Assembly (NCBI GenBank): GCA_014526335.1
Contig: JACTAT010000037.1
Location: 3,050,394 to 3,114,393, forward strand
From: Chrysaora quinquecirrha
Taxonomy: Eukaryota; Cnidaria; Scyphozoa; Semaeostomeae; Pelagiidae
DNA length: 64,000 bases
Direction: 5' to 3'
Under the pieces are notes generated by a model that was given only the letters and a program-made list of their open reading frames with translations, made no database searches and was not told where the DNA came from. The position numbers and the translations under genes are program-made. Numbering within the stretch: the stretch's first letter is position 1; each line of letters begins with the position of its first letter. This document shows positions 12,292-23,554 of this stretch, piece after piece.

Positions 12292-13316
12292 GGGTGTCTT
12301 TATTTTCGTTAGTTGGGTGTTTATCGGTGGTTGATGGTAGTACTGGTCTTGGGCGTTTGGGTCTTGTACTGTTCTCTTGGGTGGGTTCAGGATGGATGTT
12401 ATCTTGGGTTTGTCGTTCTTGGTTTGATTTTCGGGAGTCTTGTCATTATTTTCTATAATATCTGCGTTCCAAGGTTCTTGTTCTAGTTCATTTTCCACAT
12501 TACGGAGGTCTTCAGAGTCAGACTCTTGGACCTCACCTGACATCCGTCTACCTCTCGGCCTTTTTTTCAGGACAACATATTTTCGCACTGTTGTTTAGCG
12601 TGTTCAGTGGAACCGCATAGGTAGCAATGTTTTAGGTCCCGTGAGGGGCAATCGCTGGTACGGTGCGTGTCTTTCATGCAGACTTTGCAGAAGACTGGTT
12701 TGCCTTTGAAGGACAGAGAAACTTTTCTGTTCTTGATAAGTATGAAGGGGGGTGATTCATTAGCCATAGAAGGAAATATAGTAACAAGGCGCTTACCATT
12801 GAAAACATTCGGGAAGCCTTCCCAGGTTTGCTTCCATATTCTTAGTACAGTACCGTATTTTTCTAACTCGCTTCTGATCTCGTTATCTGAGATATCAGGG
12901 TAGCATCAGGGAATAGTTATAAGTAGAGCTCTGCGTCTTACAGGAGTGAATTCAACGCCGATTTCCTCTTTGGTCATGGAGGGGAACTTCACAAGCTCAT
13001 CGATAAGTTGTTCCACCATATTAGCTTTAGCAAAATGATGGTCCAACGTTGTCTACCAGGCATCAAAGAAAGTTGCATAAGTTGCTGGACAGCATTTGGG
13101 TCTTTAAAATTTTGTTTGGAAGTACAGGATAATTTCTTTGAATGATAGAGAATCGGTGGTTTCAAATTTAGCTCCACGTGCTGCTAAATCGCCAGGTGCC
13201 ATTCATGCATCAGACTGTTTGAGTCGTTCAGCGAAGGTTAATTTAGGCCTGTTTGGTTCGATAAGCATATCTCCCCAAACCGAAGTTTCTTTCACAGAAT
13301 CGTTGTTTGATGCCAT
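12292..13316 (-). pseudogene. Family A ORF1 remnant (zinc-knuckle protein)
   Basis: The start codon at 13316 opens MASNNDSVKETSVWGD, matching the conserved MASN...WGD start of the other family A copies. Two CCHC knuckles, CKVCMKDTHRTSDC and CYLCGSTEHAKQQC, lie at about 12605-12700. The family's ORF1 product is thought to bind its own RNA in a particle with ORF2. At least three frame changes or stops, and loss of the C-terminus into the N gap, make it a relic. Confidence 0.8.
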
Positions 13317-13433
13317 TTTAAACTTAAATTCCAGAGGATAACTTTTATCATTGGTGTTTGAAAACTTTTGATAACGTTTGATTCGGTTTCGAGCCAAAAA
13401 CAAGCAAAATGGGAAGAGCGAAAAATAATGTGA
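12292..13433 (-). mobile_element. Family A LINE, 5' part of copy A3
   Basis: On the minus strand this is the 5' UTR and ORF1 of family A. Its 5' end (starting TCACATTATTTTTCGCTC) directly follows U1 nucleotide 38, exactly as in copy A1. ORF2 and the 3' end are lost in or beyond the gap. Confidence 0.85.
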
Positions 13434-13471
13434 CCTTGTTGATCAAGATGTCTTCCCCGTCAGGTAAGTAT
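13434..13471 (-). pseudogene. U1 snRNA 5' fragment (nt 1-38) upstream of LINE A3
   Basis: Begins with the 5' splice-site-pairing sequence ATACTTACCTG on the minus strand and stops at GATCAACAAGG, where family A starts. The last 13 nt are one arm of the expected target duplication. Confidence 0.9.
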
Positions 13472-13804
13472 GCAGGATTTTTCTAGCAGAGGGAGCGTCG
13501 TTCAGGAACTTCTCGTTTCAAATGTGGTACATTGGCAACAGACCAGAAGTGAAAGGGTGGCACTTGCATTCCGTTGAGATCGGCAAAAGATGAGAACAGA
13601 TTTGGTAAGACCTGTGGTTGGAACTTTCGGCACTCATGCTATGCGATGGTGAAAGGTGGAGTAAATAAGGCAAAACAAATGCTGTTTCCTGTATAATGAT
13701 TGTTGATGCAGTGCAATGTGAGAGATGGATGGCTAAGACATCCGCAAGACGATGACGACAGAAAGAGGGTTTTCTGTGTTGCTCGTTTTACACTTCAAGA
13801 TGAG

Positions 13805-13991
13805 GGGGTGGGCCATCCATGGCGGCACTGCAATACCAGGACAACCTGTGTCCGGGGTGAAGCAAGCTTCAGACCCACGGACCAATTCCAAAAATCAGTT
13901 TAATATTTGAGCACCCTTGGGTGCATATCAGATATTAAGCTGATAAGAACAGATACTACACTTGATCTTAGCCAAAAGGCCGAGAAGCGAT
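13805..13991 (-). ncRNA. U2: U2 snRNA
   Basis: Starts ATCGCTTCTCGGCCTTTTGG and contains the branch-point-pairing segment GTGTAGTATCTGTTC, an Sm-type GATTTTTGG and the GGTATTGCAGTG 3' domain. About 187 nt, like U2 in other animals. It has CCTGTGTCCGG where most copies have CCCGTGTCCGG. Confidence 0.95.
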
Positions 13992-14142
13992 AACGAACTA
14001 GTTCGCTTCAGGCGCGTCTCACACGTGTTGCAATCACACGTGGGTGCAGGACAGCGACACGGAATTGCCAGTCCGTGTGCAATACCTTGCCTGGCTACGC
14101 CGTCGGTTTGAAAAGAATAGAAGGACTGCAATTGCAAAAGTG

Positions 14143-14262
14143 AAGCCTACAACACCAGGTGTTCCCAGGCGGTCACCCATCCAGGTACTGACCTGGCCCA
14201 ACCATGCTTGACTGCGGTGATCGGACGAGAACCGGTATATTCATGGTGGTATGGTCGTAGGC
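14143..14262 (-). rRNA. 5S rRNA
   Basis: 120 nt from GCCTACGACCATACC to GTTGTAGGCTT. The internal promoter region (AGTCAAGCATGGT...GATGGGTGACCG) is present, and a TTTT run follows as a Pol III terminator. One A/G difference from other copies in the GGGCC stretch (GTTGGGCC). Confidence 0.96.
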
Positions 14263-14686
14263 GAAAGCTAGAGGGCCGAATGTGCATGACACTACAGGCT
14301 AGAAACGGGGAAGTGTGCACATGCACATGTACGTGTACTGTTTGATGCATACGAAGTGGGTTGGTGGGGGTAGATCTTGGTGGGTGTGCAGTGCTTCTGA
14401 GAAGGTGTGGTGAGCACTCCTGCCAGTTGCAACAGCGGACGTGGCATTCGTGGAAGCCCAGCTTGCTCTTTAATAGTGTTGCACAGGATGGGCTTCCGGT
14501 TGCGGCTGTACGAATTTGGTAAGGATTGGTGCATCTTCCGGCATCTGGAGGGAAAGATGTGGAAAACGGCAAACGGTGGGTAACTTGCACACTCTTTGTA
14601 GAGTACGGGAATTATTGTGACGAGAGATGCCTGGTATCTGGCAAGTCGTGGTGGTGTGCTGACATGTATGCAGAATTTGACATTTG

Positions 14687-14688
14687 AA

Positions 14689-14724
<36 letters not shown>

Positions 14725-14821
14725 ATTGTAAGTTACCAACGTTTGCGGTAATCGCAGGGGGTCAGCCAAACCGAACTGCAATGGAAAGGCCTCGCCCTGG
14801 AAGAATCTCCTTGTTGATTAA
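14687..14821 (-). pseudogene. U1 snRNA 3' portion, diverged
   Basis: Nucleotides 26-164 of U1 on the minus strand. Seven bases (CGGTCGA) are missing between TTGTA and GTTACC, and the junction reads TTAATCAAC as in the copy at 11349. This is the most diverged U1 piece in the window. Confidence 0.85.
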
Positions 14822-15278
14822 CAACAATTAACATATTTGAAAAATTCTAATTAACATATGACAACAACAACAACTACAACTAATTTAATGAATTATCTAC
14901 TTAATAACTATGATAAACTAATGAAAGAAACTACGCCTAACTAATTTAAGAAACTTATGACTACAACAACAAGACTTTAACTACAACTAATCTAATAAAT
15001 TACTTACTTCAAAACTATAAGAAAACTACAACTGATAAAATTAATAACTTAATTAACTACAATTTATTACCAAATATACTCAACCTAAACAAACCCAATA
15101 CTATAAAATTCTAATGTTAAAACCAAATAATAACTAATTAAATATTTATTAAACTACAATTCAAATTACCAAATTCTAAATAAACAAAATTCAAACGTTG
15201 AAACAAATTAATGAAGGAATAATTAGATCAAGGAAAAAAAGAAAAAGAAAGAAATCAGGGATATGGAAACGAGGCAAG
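14822..15278 (-). mobile_element. Family B LINE 3'-terminal fragment (copy B5)
   Basis: AT-rich sequence matching the 3' UTR of family B, including the AAACGTTGAA segment and the GGAAACGAGGCAAG block just after the ORF2 stop. The terminal hairpin and A-run are absent. Similarity ends near 15278 and no U1 5' piece follows, so the unit is broken here. Confidence 0.7.
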
Positions 15279-16901
15279 GCAATTCACTCCTTGAAAGTCT
15301 CGTACATCTTTGCTGGAAGTCCTATTGTTTTCTCGGAAGTCCCTTGAAAGTCCTTTTGTTTTAATGGAAGTCTGTACGCCTTTTGCAGAGTGAAATGCCC
15401 TCGAGTAGAAATTCATTACTCAGATTTCTCGTGAAATACTGCAGGACGTATACAGCATAATTGTATTATCGCTTTCTCTCGGGAATTTTGAGGGTTGCTG
15501 GAATTTTTTTCGGGTCTCGGGAAGTTTACTATTTTGAATGGATCCGAAAACATTTCTCTTTATGCTGTTCTTTTTTATAAGAAACTCGGCCCACCGAGAG
15601 AGGAGGGCAGGGGGGGGGGGCAAAATTTCCCTGGGCCTCAGCTTGAGTAGGGCCTCAAAAAATTATATAGTGTTTTTAACCATTTTTTCTTTACTCAGGG
15701 GGAGCCTCGCCAGGGCTAAGGTATACTTTTGCCCCAGGGCCTCAGCTTTCTCTTGGCGGCCATGAAGAAACTCAGTACAACATCGGGCTGTTGCACCGCT
15801 AAACTGGAGAAACTTTCATAAATTGGTGTAGTTTTGTGAATAACCAGCAAAATACACCACAGAAATGACAAGAGGATAAGATAAGAAAAGAAAAGAAGGA
15901 CGGGAGAAGCACACATCACAACCCAAAAGCCGATGATTTCTAGGCGCATCAAAGGAAATTATCCGGAAATTTTAACAATTTCTAAAATTTGCTAAGGAAA
16001 CCGTTGCAAATTATTGTAACTAATTACAAACAATGGAATCATCGACTAAACATCTAACAGATTAACACTAACAGCTGTCAAAATATCTTTTTGTGTATAA
16101 AGGAGGGCCCAACCCAGCCAAAGGTCATGCACTTTCAAATTTTCTTTCAAGACTACGCACAGTTTGTATGGAGCCATGCAGCGTTCTTTTCTCTTTTCTT
16201 GGTTGCGAAAATGAAACTAACAGTGTTTACCGATGATGACTTTTGGAAATAAGAATTAAAAGTTTAGGCCTACTGACGAGGTAAGTCGGAATTTTAAAAC
16301 TACAGTAGATAGATTTATAAACTTCTTTAGTTTCACAGGAGCTGAGCAATCTGACGTGGAACCGAAAGATTTTTTATGTTTCTATCAAAAATTAAGAAAC
16401 TTTTCTTATAAAAATGAGTGTAGAGGTAAGAACTCAGTGGAAACTCAGTCATATTTCCGAAACACTGGTGATAAAAAGCAAGGCAAGGGCTTTGGGTCGG
16501 GACGGACGGGAGGGTAAGAAAATAAGCAAAGACAAAATAGATACAGGTTTATTTTTATAAGAAACTTATTTCCAAGTTACCAAGTAAAGTATTGGAGCCC
16601 CAAATATTATCAAGAACCATTACATCAAGGTTTTTGCCAACACAATGATTGATGTGGGTCAAGGGTGACTTGTATGTATGCAGTCCCGGTGCAGCAGTGG
16701 AAACTGTGGACCCCTGCGTGTAGTTGTCAGCAAATTTGCTTTTGTTAGATGTTTAATAACCCTTCCAATCCAATAGGATTTACGCCATAGATTATATGTG
16801 GGGGTCTCACCATACCCTTCTATATAAACTGAACTAATGTTTGAAAAGGCTTTACTCTTGTTTCATTAAATTTTTAAAATTCGTAAATATCTTCACTTCA
16901 G
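15279..16901. other. Non-array DNA with no gene I can support
   Basis: Contains repeated GGAAGTC/GAAAGTC motifs (15290-15375) and a G-run around 15610. The open frames here are short and lack motifs or splice context. The part just before 16902 may hold the promoter or an intron of the zinc-finger gene. Confidence 0.5.
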
Positions 16902-16904
16902 AAA

Positions 16905-18442
16905 ATGGAAACATTATGTCACGTATGTAAAAAGGAGGTTGGTGGTGCTCACTCGTGCATTCAATGCAAGAAGCCAGTTCATTTAATTTGTGGAGAGACA
17001 GCGAAAATGACGACGAAAGAATGTTTCGGGCAAAAAGTTACGTGTTTTCAATGTGCACGTAATAAAAATGGTGAGTTAAATTGATAAAAAACTTTTACCA
17101 TTCGTCTGTTTGTTATATTTAATTTTCCACTACCTGTGATAACAAGTATGTGTTTTTCATTACAAGAACTGTAAGAAATGTTGATCCCCAGTACAGTCTT
17201 CCTTCATCTTACAGGATTAACAGCAGCAACAACATTTTTACTCCTAATATGTTTTGTTGTTCGGATTTAAAAATATTCTCTTGGACAAGCATCTAATTAA
17301 GGAATTAACTCTGTTGAAGAATTTCAGCAAAATCCAAACTATGCCAAAATATTTTGTAGTAAGCTATGTCACTAGGAGACAAAAATGCAATACAGGATTC
17401 ATTTTATTGTAGCTTCTGGGAATTCCTGCACCGACAACCATTATCGGCACCAGCACCACAGGTTTCAGCTACAAAAAAACGTGTGAACAAAAAGCTTTAT
17501 TGCAAAGAATGCTTGCTGGGTGGAAGAAAATATTTTACAATATCAAATGGTATGCCTTCGGACATCGAGACGCATTGCAATACAAGTCAGCACCTAGAAA
17601 CTACTGTAACAACAGTGGTTTGCGACTCTCCTGAAGGTGTTTTACTCGCCGAGAAAATAAAAAGTGGAAATAAAAAAACGAAGAAAAAGCTTGCCAAACA
17701 TGAAGAGCCGAAATTGAAGAGATGCAGACCTAGTGAAGCGGAACAGACTCCACAGAAAGATTCTTTGCAAAAGGAAGGATTGGATAAGTTGGAAGAAAAT
17801 TTTGAAGTGCCAGAAAGTTTAGAAAGCATTGTTGATGATGACACTGAAATGATAGACAGCTATGAATTAGATGAAATCCGCCCTACTACAACGAAGGTTC
17901 TTGATCAGTCATATTTAGAGCAATACATTGCACGCACTAATGAGAAAGAGCATGTCCTATCTCAAGCCAGTCAGGTTGTCACTGATGTTCCTACAAGGCA
18001 GCTTACAGCTAAGGATATAGCTCTCGAAGTTGTATCGCTAATGAAGGAGATGAATATCACAAGTGACAGTGCGAATGAACAAAATACATCAAACACTCTG
18101 CTAGATAACTGCGAGATAGCCATGAACCTAAATGAGTGGCAGAAAATAAGCAATATCACTGAGATGGTCAACAAAGTACCTTGTCTCGAGTTTTTTTTTG
18201 ATGATGAAGAAATGGCAGAAAGTGTAGTTAGATGCAAAACTTGTTATTCGTCCATTTCTAACCAAGAGAAAAAGCTAACAAGTCTTTCACCTTATCTGGC
18301 TGCAAAGAGAAAATCTCCGAATGACCATGGAAATCCTTCTACTGGCATTTGGAACGATCGACACAAAACAGAGCAGTATATCAGAGGTGGAAACATTGAG
18401 TGGCGTCTATTGAAATCCATTTTGCGGTCCCTAGGTCTTTAG
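16905..18442 (+). pseudogene. 5' part of a zinc-finger/hAT-like gene, interrupted by BEL/Pao
   Basis: A first exon (ATG at 16905 to a GTGAGT donor after 17070) encodes a compact finger, CHVCKKEVGGAHSCIQC...VHLICG...CFQC. A long open frame follows at 17366-18442; its acceptor could not be placed. It has a C-x2-C...H-x5-H element (CKECLLGG...THCNTSQH) near its start, a Lys- and Glu-rich middle, and a second CKTC pair near its end. The frame dies at 18442, where BEL/Pao sequence takes over. The likely continuation is at 22088-23161. The architecture resembles the BED/hAT-derived regulators and transposase-like genes frequent in invertebrates. A host gene and a DNA transposon are both possible. 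Confidence 0.5.
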
Positions 18443-18539
18443 GAGACAAAATGTGATGTAGTAGAATTTTCACGTGCTAAAGATCATGGACAGCAGGAAC
18501 CCAGGTATCAGCTCTTACATTCCTGAATATCTGTTCAAG

Positions 18540-21500
18540 GCTACCTAGCCCTGTTGATTTGCCAAATTATCCGAAAATAAGGTCCCTAGATCTTGCAGAA
18601 AAGCCAGAAAATTCATCTAAGCTTCATTGATATTTTAATTGGTTCTGAGGCTTATTGGAAAATAGTCAATGGGGAGAAAATAATCAGAGACAGTGGCCTT
18701 GTGGCTATTGATAGTAAGTTGGGTTGGTTGCTCTCAGGCGTTGATGATAGTTTTCATGATGAAACCACCCAACAAAGCTATCATGGTCAGTCGGCCTTTG
18801 GTGATTACAAACTTAGTAATCAATCAACAACTAGGTGTTGTGGAAGAAGAGGATCAGCTAAAATTTCTTCTCAGGAAATTTTGGGTCACAGAAGCTGTGG
18901 GAGCTGAAAATATTTTAAATTTGGAGGAAAAATCTACTGATAAAGAGTTTCTACAAGGAGTTTGTCATGACGGAGAGCGTTACTCTGTAAATCTACCATG
19001 GAAAGATCAGAAAGAGAAATTTAAAGATCATCTAAATCTGAGCAGGGATCGTGCCTCAAAGTTGTTGAAAAGGTTAAAGGGCAAGCCTGACCTGCTTATA
19101 AAATATGATGAAATTATGCGAGATCAGTTGCAAAATGGCATAATTGAGCCTGTGCCTATTGAGGCACAAAATGAGTTCAAAGAGAGTGTGAATGTCATTC
19201 ATTATCTTCCACATCAACCCGTTGTTCGAGATGACAAAACAACAACCAAACTGAGAATTGTGTATGACGGATCTGCACATAGCGCTAGTGATGATTTATC
19301 AATAAATGATTGCCTAGATCAAGGATCCAATCTTATACCGTTAGTTTTTGGAATTCTGATTCGTTTTCGTCTGCATCATATTGGATTGATTGGGGATATC
19401 AAGTATAAAGCATCATTTGTCATCAGTTGAAGAAGAGAAGATATCTGTCACTGTAGAAAAGCTGAAAGAAGACCTGTACATAGATGATTGGATAACAGGA
19501 ACTGGGTCGGAAACAGAAGCCATCCAGTTATATACAGAAGCTAAAGAAATCATGTCGAGAGGAGGATTTACATTGCGTAAATGGACCTCTAATTCATCAG
19601 AAATTTGAGATTATATATTAGATCAAGAGAAAGAGGATATCATTATAGATGAGCAGAGTCAAGAGACAGTTGATGCTAGTCTTCTTGAAGATGATTTATC
19701 AGTCGCTAAAACAACTTTGAGTCAAAATTCATTCGCGGTGAATGAAGGGAAGTGCGTAAAGGTTTTGGGAGTGAATTGGGACACCCAAAATGATATAATA
19801 TTTTATGAATTTGTGGATTTAGTCAGTTATGCTAAGTCTTTGCCATTGACTAAGAGGTCTGTGAGATGTTTATCTGCTCGTATTTTTGATCCACTTGGGG
19901 TGTTGTCATGTTTTGTGATACATTGGAAACTTCTGTTCCAGAGTTTGTGTGTTGATCATCATTCATGGGATGAGGAGTTGACAGGGGACATCCAGAAAAC
20001 TTGGTTGAGTTTGATATCACAACTTGAATTCATGTCAGGGAAAGTAAGAATTCCAAGGTGTTATTTTGTGGAGAAATCTGAAGGCAGAATAAGCTTACAT
20101 GGGTTTTTTGATGCAAGTGGAAAGGCTTATGCAGGAGTCGTATATATGCAGATTATTCATCAGGATCATGTTGAGGTTGTTTTTGTGTGTGCAAAGTCAA
20201 AGGTTGCTCCCTTGAAGGCACAGTCTATACCACGTCTTGAGTTGTTGGGTGCCTTGTTGCTTGCAAGGTTAACTGATTCTGTGATCAAAGAATTGAAGGA
20301 AAAATGCTTCATTGAGAATGTTCATTGCTGGACAGATTCGATGACAGTTTTATGCTGGATTAATAATCAGAAACCTTGGGGGCAGTATGTTATGAATAGA
20401 GTGGATGAAATTCGTACACTTACAGCAGTTGATTCATGGACTCATTGTCCAGGAGAGTTGAATCCAGCAGATATGGCATCCCGGGGAGAATCTGGTTACA
20501 AAATTGTGAATTCACGTGTCTGGTGGAAGGGACCAGAGTTTTTGTTGTTGCCTGAGAAAGATTGGCCTAATTCAAATACACTGTAAATGCAACTCTGACT
20601 GCATTACGTGACAATTATTGGATACCACAAGGTAGACAACTCGTCAAGAAATTTATTCGTCATTGTATCGTATGCGTAAGGTATTCGGGAAAACCGTTTC
20701 CACGTCCACCAGAACCTTCTTTACCGTTTGAACGTGTGGATGAGTCGGCACCATTCACTAACACAGGAGTTGATTTGGCGGGACCACTATTCGTTGTGAA
20801 TAAGCAATCGAAAGAGACTGAAAAGTGTATATATGCCTATACACGTGTGCCTCAACCAGAGCTGTTCATCTCGATTTACTCGAAGATTATTCAGCAGAAT
20901 CATTTCTACGTTCATTTCGTCGCTTTACAAGTCGTAGAGGACTACCTAGTGTCATGATGTCAGATAACGCCAAGAATTTTAAGGCTGCGGCCAAGCTGAT
21001 TACTCGTATCGCAAAGTCAGAACTTGTTCAGAAACATATGAGTTCTTTATGTATTCGCTGGGATTTTATAACTGAGAAATCGCCTTGGAGAGGAGGTTAT
21101 TGGGAACGACTAATCAAGATTACCAAGGATGCGTTGAAGCGTGTAATTGGACGTTCGTCATTGTCTTTTGAAGAGTTCAGAACTCTTATTGTAGAAGCAG
21201 AATGCGTCGTTAACTGCAGACCACTTACCTACGTATATGACGACACAGAAGGAATTTCAAGCCCGTTATGTCCTTCTCATTTGATATATGGACGGAGAAT
21301 TACTACGCAACCAAACCATGAGTTTTATAACGCTGTAAATACAAGTCAGTCGCTTTCAAGAAGAGCAAAACATCATCGTCAGCTACTTATGCATTTTGCA
21401 AAAAGGTGGAAATATGAATATTTGTTAAATCTCAGAGAAGTCGCTCGTAAGGATAAAGGAAAAGAATCAATCGTTTCAGTCGGAGATATCGTTTACCTTC

Positions 21501-21796
21501 GCAAGGATGGGACAGCACGTTGTTTTTGGAAACTCGCTAAAATCGTTAATTTACTGAAGAGTAGAGATGGAGTTATACGTTCAGCGGAGATTTGTGTTGT
21601 GTCGAATGACTCTATGAATACAGTGACACTTAGAAGACCGTTAGAATTACTCGTACCTACAGAAGTATCGGGGGATATCGGAGTGAAAGAAACCGGAGAC
21701 GTAACATTGAACCCAGAAGCGAAGTCGTTTGAGCCAGCTGTCGGAATTACAAGACCTATTCCGTTGGAGGTGATTCAAGCATACAAGGACGAGTGA
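18540..21796 (+). pseudogene. BEL/Pao pol remnant
   Basis: The protease-linked segment reads IDILIGSEAYW...SKLGWLLSG (about 18615-18740). RT runs from 19000 with QLQNGIIEPV and LRIVYDGSAH, but the core between IGDI and KHHLSS near 19400 is deleted, removing the first catalytic Asp region; YIDDWITG (about 19480) remains. RNase H follows (LHGFFDASGKAYAG, CWTDSMTVLCW) to 20582. A second deletion removes the start of the integrase zinc finger, leaving HCIVC. The integrase core has NTGVDLAGPLF, MSDNAKNF and SPWRGGYWERL, followed by VGDIVYLRKDG. Frameshifts occur near 18790, 19430, 19610 and 20860. The element cannot encode an active enzyme. Confidence 0.88.
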
Positions 21797-21875
21797 TGAC
21801 TATCTTTCTATATTTTTTAGTTGTATTCACGTTTTGTTAATTATCTAGATTCGAGAGACGAATCTACCCGGGGAG

Positions 21876-22071
21876 TGTAGAAATCTGTCTACATCCGGGA
21901 GGTTTAGAACTCATACGGGACTCGCACCACGTTTTTTTGTTTTTAGCTGTTGTAGTTTTAGATTTGGAGTAGTTGAAAAGAAAAATGTGTTCATGAAGCA
22001 AACATGGCCGATTCGTTCGTGTAATCAAACTTTCAGGGCCCATCCATTCGTTAATTATTACATTTGCGACA
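21876..22071 (+). repeat. Probable BEL/Pao 3' LTR
   Basis: Lies between the purine tract after pol and the resumption of the zinc-finger/hAT-like frame. Starts TGT and ends ACA. No partner LTR was seen upstream, so the limits are inferred. Confidence 0.45.
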
Positions 22072-22075
22072 ATGT

Positions 22076-23161
22076 TGAAGAGTTGCCCGCTTTAAGAAAA
22101 AATTGGCCGACATCAGAAAATTTGAATTCAACGTAGTTAAGCTTCTGGAAGGCTGGCATTTTACAAATGCAGAACAAATTAAAGATCCAGAAGAAGGAGC
22201 ATCTGTCGTCTACAACTGGGTGGAAAGAAATGTTGACAAGTTTCTACAAGACCTCACATTATTTGCCAATGACTTAAAAGAAGCATGCAGGAGAAGGCTG
22301 CATACTGGAATTTCAGAACTGTCATTGCTACTTTCAGAGTGCTTTGATTTTGAAAAGATGCTAATGGCCTTAGAAGGAACATTAAAAGCAGAAGCAACGA
22401 GCCCCTTGCATTGTTTGAAGGATAGGAAAAGTATCTAAAATTGGGTAAAGAAGAGTTTGCTACATGGTTCAAATATGTGTCTCTACTTCCTCATGTACAA
22501 GAAAATGCAGAGAGATATGGCCGCTTAGAAGCAGACTGTGCAGAAGCAGTTTACATTACTTTCAAGGAAGTCATCTGTGAAATGTTTTGGGGCAGCCTAC
22601 GAGAATATGGTATTGGTTGCCTGTCAATCGGAAATGAGCCTTTGAAGCAGCACTTTACTTCCTTGTCCCCTGATTCTTCAGTAACAGGAATACGCCAGCA
22701 ATTTAAGCTGAAACTTCTCAACGGAAATGAGGTTAGAGCGTTTCTGGATGAAGCACAGCTTGTAGAAGCTTTATTTACCGTGCAAGAATTATACTCGAGG
22801 ATTGGCCCAGAATGCATGATTGCATTAGATGTTGCGCTTGCATCAGGGGGGTTCTGAAGCGATTGCTGAAAGTTTCTATTCTATCATGGGGATACAAAAA
22901 CAGCGATGTCACCAATCGAACCAAATAATTGAATTAAGAACGAAGCTGGACTGGCTTTTACCTTTTGTTGGAAACTGCACAGAAAACGTTGTTGGAGGAA
23001 TAGCCAAGAAGTTTTTGGAAAATCATTCAACTCCACTGCTTAGGTATCCGCGATCCATTGATAACTACTTCAAAAGAAACAGTAAATCAAAGGTAGTCCA
23101 CCGGATTACAGAAAAGCCTGTTAATTATTCGTATCTTCTCTACAACAAAAACAGGTTTTGA
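22076..23161 (+). pseudogene. hAT-like C-terminal region, frameshifted
   Basis: Three successive frames form one protein: 22076-22438, 22441-22857 and 22850-23161. The second break is an extra G in a six-G run (GCATCAGGGGGGTTC); correcting it joins DVALASGG to SEAIAESFYSIMG. The first break is near 22425. The QSNQIIELRTKLDWLLP block belongs to a transposase-like family seen in many invertebrate genomes, often behind BED or other zinc fingers. It is probably the 3' part of the gene whose 5' part lies at 16905-18442. Function is unknown. With two frameshifts and an LTR element inside, it is unlikely to be expressed as a whole protein. Confidence 0.55.
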
Positions 23162-23554
23162 CTTTTGACTGACGCCTGATTTGTACACTTGATTAATCCG
23201 AACTTATTATAGTCTTGTTACTTTCGCGAGAAAGTTTTGTTAAATGCATATTTCGCTACGTGTTTGGTGGTGTTTCACCTATCTTGAGTTGTTGTACTTA
23301 TAGTTATTGTTATTTTCTAAAACATAAAAAGTTTTCCCAAATCTTGTTTTTCCGCTTTCTTTCTTAAATGATGATAATTTTAACTATTGTGATGTTAATG
23401 GTATTGCGCTGGAACCGCGCTTTCAACATTAACGATAGCTTCGAGCTGCGAGCTGCGACAAACTTTTTGCAAAATATGAATGAGCCAAACCCTGGCTGCG
23501 ACACTATAGTACTAGAATATAACGTAGGTGCGACAACAAGCAAGTTTTCCACCC
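23162..23554. other. Spacer without a supported gene
   Basis: AT-rich sequence between the hAT-like frame and the truncated end of LINE B2. No motif, repeat or RNA gene recognised. Confidence 0.5.

Larger units (their letters stand above)
18430..22071 (+). mobile_element. Degenerate BEL/Pao LTR retrotransposon
   Basis: Pol-type domains occur in BEL order: C-terminal part of the aspartic-protease region, RT, RNase H, integrase and a DUF5641-like C-terminus. After the stop at 21796 a purine tract (CCCGGGGAG) leads into a probable 3' LTR starting TGTAGAAATC at 21876 and ending near 22071. I found no 5' LTR, gag or start of the protease, so the 5' side is lost. The left boundary is approximate. 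Confidence 0.8.

Noticed and set aside
11288..12588. Long frames crossing the N gap (11288-12334, 11671-12588)
   Set aside because: Their length comes from unknown bases. Array spacer lies on one side and family A ORF1 on the other.
13960..13991. Possible tRNA genes in the array spacers
   Set aside because: No cloverleaf with A and B boxes could be found; the structured segments are U2, 5S and U1.
15538..15765. 75-codon ORF and neighbours in 15279-16900
   Set aside because: Short, low-complexity frames overlapping on both strands with no conserved motif.
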